Source: JBALVT01 sp036961345
GTDB taxonomy: Bacteria; Pseudomonadota; Gammaproteobacteria; Pseudomonadales; Halieaceae
DNA length: 64,000 bases
Assembly: GCA_036961345.1 (NCBI GenBank)
Contig: JBALVT010000002.1
Location: 1 to 64,000 of the forward strand
Reading direction: 5' to 3'
Below, piece after piece: positions 1 through 7,200 of this stretch. A program made the position numbers and the translations under genes. Position 1 is the stretch's first letter, and the number at the start of each line of letters is the position of its first letter. The notes beneath the pieces were generated by a model. It ran no database searches, was not told the origin of the DNA, and worked only from the letters and a program-made list of their open reading frames with translations.

Positions 1-234
1 TACATCTGTACCTGTATTTAAGATCGATTGTACCAGCTTCTTTATTTGTGGCTTTAGCTGGTTCGAGTACTCGATATAACTATCTAGTGACCTAACCTTA
101 TTTGGGAATACTGATTCGAGCCATTCGTCCTCAGAAAGCAATACAGCATTTTGCTCCTTTGCAATGGCGCTAGATTTAGTAGATTTTCCTGCGCCCATTT
201 TCCCACAGAAAAAAGTAAGTACTCCTTTGCTCAT
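1..234 (-). CDS. P-loop ATPase/kinase-like cassette protein (partial, cut by window edge)
   Basis: The first 78 codons of a leftward gene are visible; the rest lies outside the window. The start is ATG at 234. A Walker A motif GKMGAGKST sits at about residues 11-19, followed by LLSEDEWL, the pattern of small AAA_33/zeta-toxin-like nucleotide-binding proteins often found as integron cassettes. Substrate unknown. It begins about 20 bp past the attC site at 254-328, as expected for a cassette gene, and is A+T-richer than the core genes. It could be a kinase or simply an orphan ATPase. Confidence 0.7.
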   Translation of the reverse strand, partial: MSKGVLTFFCGKMGAGKSTKSSAIAKEQNAVLLSEDEWLESVFPNKVRSLDSYIEYSNQLKPQIKKLVQSILNTGTDV

Positions 235-253
235 TATCACTCTCTATTTGATT

Positions 254-328
254 GCATAACGCTTCAAGCTGGGGCGCCGGTAACGGCGTCCCGCGCCGCA
301 GGCGCCTTGCAGCCTTGACTTGTTATGC
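254..328 (-). repeat. attC recombination site 2 (integron cassette boundary)
   Basis: Read leftward, the site opens with GCATAAC, closes with GTTATGC and is imperfectly palindromic between, rich in GGCGCC-type inverted repeats. It separates the four-helix membrane-protein cassette from the P-loop cassette. Its outer ends (GCATAACGC and CTTGACTTGTTAT on the + strand) match those of the other attC at 740-794, as is typical of a resident chromosomal integron whose attC sites form one family. The stop codon of the upstream cassette gene lies inside the first core site, a common arrangement. Confidence 0.85.
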
Positions 329-721
329 GGCATTAACGCCTCCGAACTTCTTTACACCTACAAAGCCCAAGATACTGATACACGCGAGTAACACCGCGGG
401 CAATGCGAGCAATAGCGACCAGCCATAAACAGAGTTTACAACAATGACCACTAGAGCAGAAAGAAGGAAGATAGCGCTGAGCAAACCTGCCAGTTGATTG
501 GATGCGAAATGCTGTGGTCGTAATCCGACATAGATATAGACAACTGCCGCTGCAAAACAAAACCCGGTTACTACATGCCATGCCGCATGCAGAATTACAA
601 TGGATTCCATATCCATGTCGCTATCGCGAGCGTCCGCCAAAGGACTCCGATGCCCCGCAACGCCTCGGAGAATTGAGGTAAAAAGACTGACAACGCCCGC
701 TGCAACCCAACTCTTAATCAT
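323..721 (-). CDS. Small four-helix membrane protein in integron cassette
   Basis: 132 residues from ATG at 721. Hydrophobic segments lie near residues 2-22, 43-66, 77-97 and 100-123, so it is predicted to be an integral inner-membrane protein with about four helices. I recognise no family. The gene fills a whole cassette: its start is just inside the attC at 740-794, and its stop TAA falls in the GCATAAC core of the attC at 254-328. Its ATG overlaps the stop of the ORF to its right (ATGA), which could allow translational coupling across the recombination site. Function unknown. Confidence 0.65.
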   Translation of the reverse strand: MIKSWVAAGVVSLFTSILRGVAGHRSPLADARDSDMDMESIVILHAAWHVVTGFCFAAAVVYIYVGLRPQHFASNQLAGLLSAIFLLSALVVIVVNSVYGWSLLLALPAVLLACISILGFVGVKKFGGVNAA

Positions 722-969
722 GCTCGAACCTGCACTGACGCATAACGCCTCAGGCTGCGGCGGTGAAACCGTCCGTAGCCCTGACTTGTTATAGGAGCAC
801 GGAGGTCAGGCACAAGCACAAATTTTTGAGTCTGGCTGAACGAAATTGATGTGCGACGTCTCCGCGGGAACGTTTTCTGGTTATAAACAGAACTGCCTGA
901 GAACGCCCGCGCATATGGAACTGGTACCATCTCCAAATCCAGGCCTCCTTCATGCAGTGATTCATCCAT
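718..969 (-). CDS. Hypothetical cassette ORF reading through an attC site
   Basis: 84 codons from ATG 969 (an in-frame TTG exists at 981). It has no recognisable domain. The C-terminal 25 or so residues are encoded by the attC itself and are arginine-rich. The ORF ends in TGA overlapping the ATG of the next cassette gene. The Shine-Dalgarno sequence is weak. It may be a real short protein, a cassette whose original stop was lost, or a non-coding cassette whose frame happens to be open. The 4-bp overlap with the next gene is the best argument for translation. Confidence 0.3.
   Translation of the reverse strand: MDESLHEGGLDLEMVPVPYARAFSGSSVYNQKTFPRRRRTSISFSQTQKFVLVPDLRAPITSQGYGRFHRRSLRRYASVQVRA
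740..794 (-). repeat. attC recombination site 1
   Basis: A 55-bp site bounded on the + strand by GCATAAC (740-746) and GTTATAG (788-794), with complementary inner arms (CAGGCTGCGG against CCGTAGCCCTG) carrying a bulged base, the arrangement by which folded attC sites are recognised. It marks the left end of the integrase-proximal cassette (about 220 bp). Confidence 0.85.
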
Positions 970-992
970 AGAGCAACTCAAATCTTGGGAGT

Positions 993-1037
993 TCAGCCAA
1001 GCGCCCTATAACAGCTAATTCTAAGGACTGGTCTCAT
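993..1037 (-). CDS. 14-codon ORF spanning the attI crossover (ORF-11-like translational enhancer)
   Basis: ATG at 1037, stop TGA at 993-995, preceded by AAGGAG 11 nt upstream, the only good Shine-Dalgarno in the cassette leader. It runs across the putative attI core GTTATAG (1006-1012) and ends 23 nt before the first cassette ORF. In class 1 integrons a short attI ORF (ORF-11) with a Shine-Dalgarno boosts translation of a leaderless first cassette gene; this could be an independent equivalent. Role inferred from position only. Confidence 0.45.
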   Translation of the reverse strand: MRPVLRISCYRALG

Positions 1038-1070
1038 ATTACGAGCTTCTCCTTAAGTTGATTTTCTTCG
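1006..1070 (-). other. Putative attI primary recombination site
   Basis: The region where the cassette array meets the integrase side. The core GTTATAG (minus strand, 1006-1012) matches the right core of the attC at 740-794. The right border and integrase-binding sites cannot be set by eye; 1070 is an approximate limit. Confidence 0.5.
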
Positions 1071-1111
1071 TTCTCAATTTCAAAAAAATCACCCCAAAAC
1101 AATTACTTACC

Positions 1112-1140
1112 TTTATACCTTTCTTACACGGGGATGTTAA
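1112..1140 (-). promoter_or_regulatory. Pc-like promoter driving the cassette array
   Basis: On the minus strand, -35 TTAACA (1135-1140), a 17-bp spacer and -10 TATAAA (1112-1117): each hexamer matches the sigma-70 consensus at 5 of 6 positions. Transcription would start near 1105, pass the 14-codon ORF and attI, then enter the cassettes. This is where an integron Pc is expected, between intI and attI and facing away from intI. Confidence 0.65.
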
Positions 1141-1297
1141 GAAGAATTTTTCTTGGGCGGCACCCATCAAATCCGGCCATATTTAGACGTCCCTATTCCA
1201 GAAAATACTTAATGGAAACATAGACATAAAGGTAGCCGACTCTCGCTTCCCCCATAGTTCCGCTGAAAAACCCACTTGAAATCTCCAAGAAATGGAT

Positions 1298-1317
1298 TAC
1301 TGTACATATATACAGTA
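1298..1317. promoter_or_regulatory. LexA (SOS) box upstream of intI-dnaE2
   Basis: The 20 bp TACTGTACATATATACAGTA differ from the enterobacterial/pseudomonad LexA consensus at only one position and contain CTGT-N8-ACAG. It lies 20 bp before the chosen intI ATG, so it should place both intI and the tightly linked dnaE2 under SOS control. The possible in-frame start at 1292 lies upstream of this box, which argues against using it. A TTGAAA at 1276-1281 may be part of the repressed promoter. Confidence 0.88.
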
Positions 1318-1336
1318 TATTGAATCAGGCAACTCC

Positions 1337-2116
1337 ATGGATGATATCCGGCAGCCCATTCCGGCAGGATCAAAGCGGTTCATGCATCAGATTCGCCAAG
1401 ACCTTCGCGATAAGGGCTATGCCTACCCAACAGAGAAAACCTATCTCCACTGGATTAAGCGATACATCATGTTTAACAAAAAACGACACCCAAAGCTAAT
1501 GGGGGCTGTGCACATCAACCAATTTCTTAGCCACATGGGCAGCGCACGTTCCTGCTCACCGGCAACGCAGCGTATTGCCCTAAACTCAATTTTTTATCTG
1601 TACCGGAAATTTCTTCAAGTTGAGCTCGAACCGCTTGATTTCGAAAAAGCGCGTCAGCGTCGGCGCCTACCTGTTGTACTTTCCCACAATGAGGTTGCAC
1701 GTGTATTAGAACACCTTTCCGGTAATTACCGCGTTATGGTAGAGCTTCTCTATGGAGCAGGCCTGCGCCAGAGCGAACTGCTCTCGCTGCGTGTGAAAGA
1801 TCTTGATTTTGAACTCAGAACTATCACCGTCCGATCTGGCAAGGGCGATAAAGATCGCACAACTCTACTGCCTGATCGCGTTAAGCCATCACTAGAGCAG
1901 CAACTTGAAAAAGTAACGAAGCTGCATATCCGTGACACGGAAGATGGGAGTTGTCACACTTTTCGGCACAGTTTTGCCACTCGTTTGTTACAGCAAGGCT
2001 ACGATTTGCGCACTATTCAGAAGTTGCTGGGCCATAGTGATGTCAAAACAACTGAAATATATACCCATGTACTCAGGCGTGGCGTCATGGGTGTCGTAAG
2101 CCCACTCGATAGCTAA
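1337..2116 (+). pseudogene. intI: Integron integrase, internally deleted
   Basis: A tyrosine recombinase of the IntI family, which would catalyse attI x attC cassette insertion. From ATG 1337 it has 259 residues against about 320-340 for active IntI. The N-terminal core-binding region, the catalytic arginine (GAGLRQSE), the beta lysine (GKGDKDR), HTFRHSFAT, LGHSD and the nucleophile context IYTHV are all present, and the C-terminus GVxSPLD is intact. Between EQQLEKVTKLH and HTFRH, however, only about 9 residues remain where IntI1 has about 75. This removes the IntI-specific helices that grip extrahelical attC bases and part of the Xer-type fold (junction near 1947-1953). The deletion keeps the frame. 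It is probably inactive as a recombinase. It ends 5 bp before dnaE2. Confidence 0.8.
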
Positions 2117-2121
2117 CCCTC

Positions 2122-5100
2122 ATGCAATACGCCGAACTCCACTGCCTCACCAGCTACAGCTTCCTGCGCAGCGCTTCGCACCCCCATGAACTTGTGGAGC
2201 GCGCCGCGCAGTTGGGCTACTCCGCACTGGCCATTACTGATGAATGCTCGTTCGCCGGTGTGGTTAAAGCACACGTAGCCGCAAAAGAGGTCGGCATAAC
2301 ACTAATCATAGGCAGTGAACTCAACCTGGAAGAGGGCATTAAATTACTTGCCCTGGTGCCGTCGCGTGCCGCGTATAGTGAATTGTCGGGGCTAATCAGC
2401 ATGGCCAGGCGGCGCAGTCCCAAGGGTGAATATCGGGTTAGTTTGCGCGATGTTATTTTCCACCTTAAGCGCTGCCTGCTGATCTGGCTGCCTGAGGATA
2501 ATTCCGATGTTAACCAGGCCTACGGCCTGCAACTCAAGCGGCTTTGTAAAAAACGCATCTGGCTTGGTGTTACCCATTTGCTTGGCAACAACGAAGCCCA
2601 GGGTTACATGGCGCTTTATCAGCTGGCCAGTTCGCTGAACATTCCCATGGTGGCCTGCGGCAATGTGCAAATGCACAGCGCCACTCGCAAGCCACTACAC
2701 GATGTGTTTACCGCTTTACGATACAACAGCAGCATCGACCAGCTCGGCCGCAAACGTCTGGGCAATAGTCAACAACACCTGCGCACGCTAGCCAGGTTAC
2801 AGCAACTCTACCCACCTGCCCTGCTTCACGAAACACTGCGTATCGCCAGTTTGTGTAATTTCAGCCTGGAGGAGCTGCGTTACGAATACCCCGAGGAAGT
2901 GGTGCCCGCCAATCACAGCGCCAACTCCTATCTGCGTGAGCTGGTGGCTAGTGGCTGCGACGTGCGCTGGCCCCGGGGAGTGCCCGCCGACATTGCCGCG
3001 CGTATTGCTCATGAACTGAAACTCATAGAAGAGTTAAATTACGAATATTATTTCCTTACGGTGTACGACATTGTGCGCTTTGCCCGTGAGCGGAAAATTT
3101 TGTGTCAGGGCCGTGGTTCCGCCGCCAACTCAGTGGTGTGTTACTGCCTGTTCATTACCGAAGTGTCTCCCGAACAAATATCCTTGTTGTTTGAACGCTT
3201 CATTTCCAAAGAGCGAGATGAACCGCCAGATATCGACGTTGATTTCGAACACGAGCGGCGCGAGGAAGTCATTCAATACATATACCAGAAATACTCCCGC
3301 AAGCGAGCGGCACTGGCCGCCACTGTTATCACCTACCGCTCCCGCAGCGCGGTGCGCGATGTCGGTAAGGCGCTGGGATTAGACCCTGTTTTTGTAGACG
3401 ACCTGGCAAAATCTCTCGCCTGGTGGGACCGCAGTAAAGATTTAAGCAAACGTTTTGAAGAGCAGGGCATTGCCTCCCACAGTCACCAGGCAGAACTGTT
3501 TTACAATCTGGTGCAACAAATCCTCGGCTTTCCCCGCCACCTGTCGCAGCATGTGGGCGGCTTTGTTATCACCCGCAGCCCTATCTCTACCCTGGTGCCT
3601 GTTGAAAATGCCAGCATGGCAGATCGCACAGTCATCCAATGGGACAAAGAAGACATTGAATCCCTGGGCCTGCTGAAAGTAGATGTGTTGGCGCTGGGCA
3701 TGTTGTCGGCTATTCGCAAGAGCCTGCAAATGGTGCACGCATACAATCCTGCCATCAAAACCATTAGCGACATTCCAAAAGAAGACAAAGCCACTTACCA
3801 GATGCTACAGAAAGCCGACAGCCTCGGGGTTTTCCAGATTGAATCCCGCGCCCAAATGTCTATGCTGCCCCGGCTCAAACCCGCCTGCTTTTATGACCTG
3901 GTAATTGAAATAGCCATTGTCCGCCCCGGGCCTATTCAGGGTGATATGGTGCACCCCTATTTACGACGCAAACAGGGGCTGGAGAAGGTCACCTACCCCA
4001 GCCAGGATATCAAAGATGTACTCAAGCGCACTCTGGGGGTTCCCATCTTTCAGGAGCAGGTGATCAAACTGGCCATGGTGGCCGCCGGTTTTAGCGGCGG
4101 CGAAGCCGACCAGTTGCGCCGCGCCATTACCAACTGGGGCAAAAATAGCAAGCTGCTTAGTTTCGAGAAAAAACTCACTCAGGGCATGATCGAGCGCGGC
4201 TACGATGATGACTTCGCCCGACGCCTGTTTGAACAAATCAAGGGTTTTGGCGGCTACGGTTTTCCCGAGTCCCACTCTGCCAGTTTCGCCCTGCTGGCTT
4301 ATGTGTCAGCCTGGCTTAAGCGCCATCATCCCGCTGCGTTTTATGCCGGTTTATTAAACAGCCAGCCCATGGGGTTTTACTCGCCATCACAACTTATTCA
4401 AGACGCCCGCCGCCACGAAGTCACCATACTGCCCATCGATGTCAATCACAGCCTGTGGGATCACCAGTTGCTGGATAGCCGCTCAAGCATACACTCCCAG
4501 CCGCCTGTTCGATTGGGTTTTCGCCTTATCAAAGGCCTCAGTAAAAGTGGCGCCGAGCGTATTGTTGAACAACGCTGGAACAACCCCTATCGCCAAATCA
4601 GTGATTTGCGTCGCCGAGCACAGCTGAACAAACGGGACATGGAAGCCCTGGCCGACGCCGACGCCCTGGCCTCACTCAGTGGCCACCGCTTCCAGTCTCA
4701 GTGGCAAATCATGGCACTGGAAGAAGCCAAGCCACTACTTCAAGATGAACACCGCCAGCGAGCAGATTATTTTAATGACAATGTCGCCCTGCCGGCCCCG
4801 GGCATCGCCGAAGAGGTGCTGGCTGACTATCGCGCCACAGGCGTAACACTCAGGGCACACCCCATGAGTTTATTGCGGGGACGCCCACCCTTTAGCCGCT
4901 GTAAACGCTATGCCGATCTGGCACAGATAGGCAATAATCGCCTGGTGCGCATCGCCGGGCTGGTCACCTGCCGGCAGCGCCCCGGCACCGCATCCGGGGT
5001 ATTATTCCTGACCCTGGAAGACGAAACCGGCAACAGTAATATTGTGGTCTGGAAAAGTACGCAAAAACGCTTTCGAAAAGAACTTATGAGCGCGCAATTG

Positions 5101-5220
5101 CTATTGGTGAAAGGCACCCTGGAGACAAAAGATAATGTTATTCATATTATCGCCGGCGCTTTAGTGGATTACACCAGTGAACTGCAAACACTGCCGGTGA
5201 AATCGCGAGATTTTCATTAA
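2122..5220 (+). CDS. dnaE2: Error-prone DNA polymerase III alpha-type subunit
   Basis: SOS translesion polymerase of the ImuC/DnaE2 family, 1032 residues (usual 1020-1080). An N-terminal PHP domain (LHCLTSYSFLRSASHP at about 6-21) precedes the C-family polymerase core, with PDIDVDF at 369-375 and a third aspartate in LKVDVLALG (D521), then helix-hairpin-helix and OB-fold regions (RIAGLVTCRQRPG through KGTLE at about 940-1005). The start is ATG 2122, 5 bp after intI, with no Shine-Dalgarno visible, so its translation may depend on intI. DnaE2 normally works with ImuA and the beta-clamp-binding ImuB; neither is adjacent here. Control by the LexA box at 1298-1317 is likely. Confidence 0.93.
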   Translation: MQYAELHCLTSYSFLRSASHPHELVERAAQLGYSALAITDECSFAGVVKAHVAAKEVGITLIIGSELNLEEGIKLLALVPSRAAYSELSGLISMARRRSPKGEYRVSLRDVIFHLKRCLLIWLPEDNSDVNQAYGLQLKRLCKKRIWLGVTHLLGNNEAQGYMALYQLASSLNIPMVACGNVQMHSATRKPLHDVFTALRYNSSIDQLGRKRLGNSQQHLRTLARLQQLYPPALLHETLRIASLCNFSLEELRYEYPEEVVPANHSANSYLRELVASGCDVRWPRGVPADIAARIAHELKLIEELNYEYYFLTVYDIVRFARERKILCQGRGSAANSVVCYCLFITEVSPEQISLLFERFISKERDEPPDIDVDFEHERREEVIQYIYQKYSRKRAALAATVITYRSRSAVRDVGKALGLDPVFVDDLAKSLAWWDRSKDLSKRFEEQGIASHSHQAELFYNLVQQILGFPRHLSQHVGGFVITRSPISTLVPVENASMADRTVIQWDKEDIESLGLLKVDVLALGMLSAIRKSLQMVHAYNPAIKTISDIPKEDKATYQMLQKADSLGVFQIESRAQMSMLPRLKPACFYDLVIEIAIVRPGPIQGDMVHPYLRRKQGLEKVTYPSQDIKDVLKRTLGVPIFQEQVIKLAMVAAGFSGGEADQLRRAITNWGKNSKLLSFEKKLTQGMIERGYDDDFARRLFEQIKGFGGYGFPESHSASFALLAYVSAWLKRHHPAAFYAGLLNSQPMGFYSPSQLIQDARRHEVTILPIDVNHSLWDHQLLDSRSSIHSQPPVRLGFRLIKGLSKSGAERIVEQRWNNPYRQISDLRRRAQLNKRDMEALADADALASLSGHRFQSQWQIMALEEAKPLLQDEHRQRADYFNDNVALPAPGIAEEVLADYRATGVTLRAHPMSLLRGRPPFSRCKRYADLAQIGNNRLVRIAGLVTCRQRPGTASGVLFLTLEDETGNSNIVVWKSTQKRFRKELMSAQLLLVKGTLETKDNVIHIIAGALVDYTSELQTLPVKSRDFH

Positions 5221-5227
5221 TGGGCTA

Positions 5228-5809
5228 TTAACTTCGGTCCAGGTCAAGCCACTTATCAATCTTTGGTGGTTGGTAAACAGCCATGCGGTCCAACAGCTGT
5301 TCGGGGTCGCGCTCCATCAATAATAAATCCCGGTGTTCGGGTTTCACAAAACGCTCTACCACCATATGATCGAGAAACGCCAACAGCAGCTCGTAATAGC
5401 CCGCCACATTCACCAGGCCAATGGGTTTATTGTGAAAACCCAGTTGCGACCAGGTCAGCATCTCAAACAACTCTTCCAGCGTGCCCAGGCCACCGGGCAA
5501 GGCGATAATGCCATCAGACAATTTTGCCATGCGCATTTTACGCTCATGCATGGAATCAACCACCTGCAATTCAGTAAGGCCGTTGTGCCCAACTTCCTTG
5601 TCAGCAATGTCGGCGGGAATCACCCCAATCACTTCACCGCCGGCCTCAAGCGCTGCATTGGCGGCGATACCCATCAAGCCAACGTTGCCGCCACCGTATA
5701 CCAGCGTCATACCACGCCTGGCGATAAGCGTCGCCAACTGCCGAACAACCGCCTCATACTCCGGGCGGACACCGGGGCTAGAACCCAAATAAAGACAAAC
5801 AGATTTCAT
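5228..5809 (-). CDS. LOG-family nucleotide 5'-monophosphate phosphoribohydrolase-like protein
   Basis: 193 residues of the TIGR00730/LOG family (often labelled lysine decarboxylase-like), Rossmann-type enzymes that hydrolyse cytokinin ribotides or other nucleoside monophosphates. The PGGLGTLEE signature is at 105-113 and the catalytic HERK at 88-91. Its physiological substrate in bacteria without plant contact is usually unknown. It lies 21 bp downstream of argG and probably shares its transcript. It converges on dnaE2, with only 7 bp between the two stops and no obvious terminator. Confidence 0.88.
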   Translation of the reverse strand: MKSVCLYLGSSPGVRPEYEAVVRQLATLIARRGMTLVYGGGNVGLMGIAANAALEAGGEVIGVIPADIADKEVGHNGLTELQVVDSMHERKMRMAKLSDGIIALPGGLGTLEELFEMLTWSQLGFHNKPIGLVNVAGYYELLLAFLDHMVVERFVKPEHRDLLLMERDPEQLLDRMAVYQPPKIDKWLDLDRS

Positions 5810-5830
5810 AACAATCGCCCCGGTATTTCT

Positions 5831-7051
5831 CTATAGCAGCTTGCGGCCTTTATTGGCGGCAATGCGCATGCGCAAGGCATTCAGTTTGATAAAACCTTCT
5901 GCATCGGCCTGGTTGTAGGCGCCCTCATCTTCTTCAAAGGTCGCGATACTTTCGTCAAACAAACTATCCGCCGACTGGCGCCCGGCAACAATTACATTGC
6001 CCTTATACAGCTTGAGCCTAACCGTACCATTAACCATAGTTTGCGACTCATCAATAGCTACCTGCAGCATCTTGCGCTCGGGTGACCACCAGTAGCCGTT
6101 GTAGATAATGTTCGCATAGCGCGGCATCAACTCATCTTTGAGATGCGCTACTTCACGGTCCAGTGTCAGCGATTCTATAGCCCGATGCGCGCGCAGCATA
6201 ATAGTGCCACCCGGTGTTTCGTAACAGCCGCGAGACTTCATACCCACATAGCGGTTCTCGACAATATCGTCACGGCCAATGCCGTTGGCTCCGCCAACCT
6301 TGTTCAAATATTCCAGCACTGTTGCCGGACTCATGGGCTCACCATTAATGGCCACGATATCGCCGCGCACATACTCAATATCTATATAAGTGGCCTGATC
6401 TGGTGCAGCCTCCGGGCTCACACTCCAGCGCCACATGTCGTCTTCTGGTTCCGCCCAGGGATCTTCCAAAATGCCGCCCTCATAGGAGATATGCAGCAAA
6501 TTGGCATCCATCGAATAGGGCGACTTTTTCTTGCCACTGGCATAATCAACAGGAATGTTGTGTGTTGCGCAGTACTCCATCAGAGATTCACGTGAGGTCA
6601 AGTCCCACTCACGCCAGGGGGCAATAATTTTAATACCCGGCTTAAGCGCATAGGCACCCAGTTCAAAGCGCACCTGATCATTGCCCTTGCCGGTAGCGCC
6701 ATGAGAAATAGTATCGGCACCGGTCTGATTAACAATCTCAATCAACCGCTTGGAGATGAGTGGCCGGGCGATGGAGGTGCCCAGCAGGTATTCGCCTTCA
6801 TAGATGGTATTGGCACGAAACATTGGAAAAACAAAGTCCCGCACAAACTCTTCGCGCAAATCATCTATATAGATCTCTTTTACGCCCAGCGCCTCGGCCT
6901 TGGCCCGCGCCGGTTCAACCTCTTCTCCCTGACCAATATCGGCAGTAAAGGTCACGACTTCGCTGTTATAGGTATCTTGTAACCAACGCACAATAACCGA
7001 GGTATCCAAACCACCAGAATAGGCCAGGACAACTTTGCTAAATTCAGACAT
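5831..7051 (-). CDS. argG: Argininosuccinate synthase
   Basis: Joins citrulline and aspartate using ATP, the penultimate step of arginine synthesis. 406 residues from ATG 7051, which has GGAG 8 nt upstream; an in-frame start at 7090 would add 13 unlikely residues. The PP-loop AYSGGLDTS is at residues 10-18, and the family stretches SHGATGKGNDQVRFE and the GCYETPGG region are intact. The full-length enzyme is expected in the cytosol as a tetramer. It is divergent from pyrC; ArgR sites were not identified. Confidence 0.97.
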   Translation of the reverse strand: MSEFSKVVLAYSGGLDTSVIVRWLQDTYNSEVVTFTADIGQGEEVEPARAKAEALGVKEIYIDDLREEFVRDFVFPMFRANTIYEGEYLLGTSIARPLISKRLIEIVNQTGADTISHGATGKGNDQVRFELGAYALKPGIKIIAPWREWDLTSRESLMEYCATHNIPVDYASGKKKSPYSMDANLLHISYEGGILEDPWAEPEDDMWRWSVSPEAAPDQATYIDIEYVRGDIVAINGEPMSPATVLEYLNKVGGANGIGRDDIVENRYVGMKSRGCYETPGGTIMLRAHRAIESLTLDREVAHLKDELMPRYANIIYNGYWWSPERKMLQVAIDESQTMVNGTVRLKLYKGNVIVAGRQSADSLFDESIATFEEDEGAYNQADAEGFIKLNALRMRIAANKGRKLL

Positions 7052-7200
7052 GTGGAACTCCATGCGTTCACAGTGTTTTAAAGGCCGCACATTCTACTCT
7101 TGAGCGGCGTGAATTCCCAGCGTATAAACGCGACTTGTGTTCCCGTACAGCCCCCTTTACGGTAGCATTCACCCTCCGTAAGCCGAACCACAGGCCCTTT

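Noticed and set aside
333..581. Alternative frame inside the membrane-protein cassette
   Set aside because: It overlaps the better ORF at 323-721, which has ATG, helices and attC-fitting ends.
1292..1336. Upstream start of intI adding 15 residues
   Set aside because: It lies before the LexA box, encodes the operator itself and has no family homology; ATG 1337 is preferred.
3442..3794. Long opposite-strand frames inside dnaE2
   Set aside because: Overlapping shadows of a full-length conserved gene, with no motifs or ribosome-binding sites.
5333..5836. 167-codon rightward frame over the LOG gene
   Set aside because: Antisense shadow of a recognised family protein.
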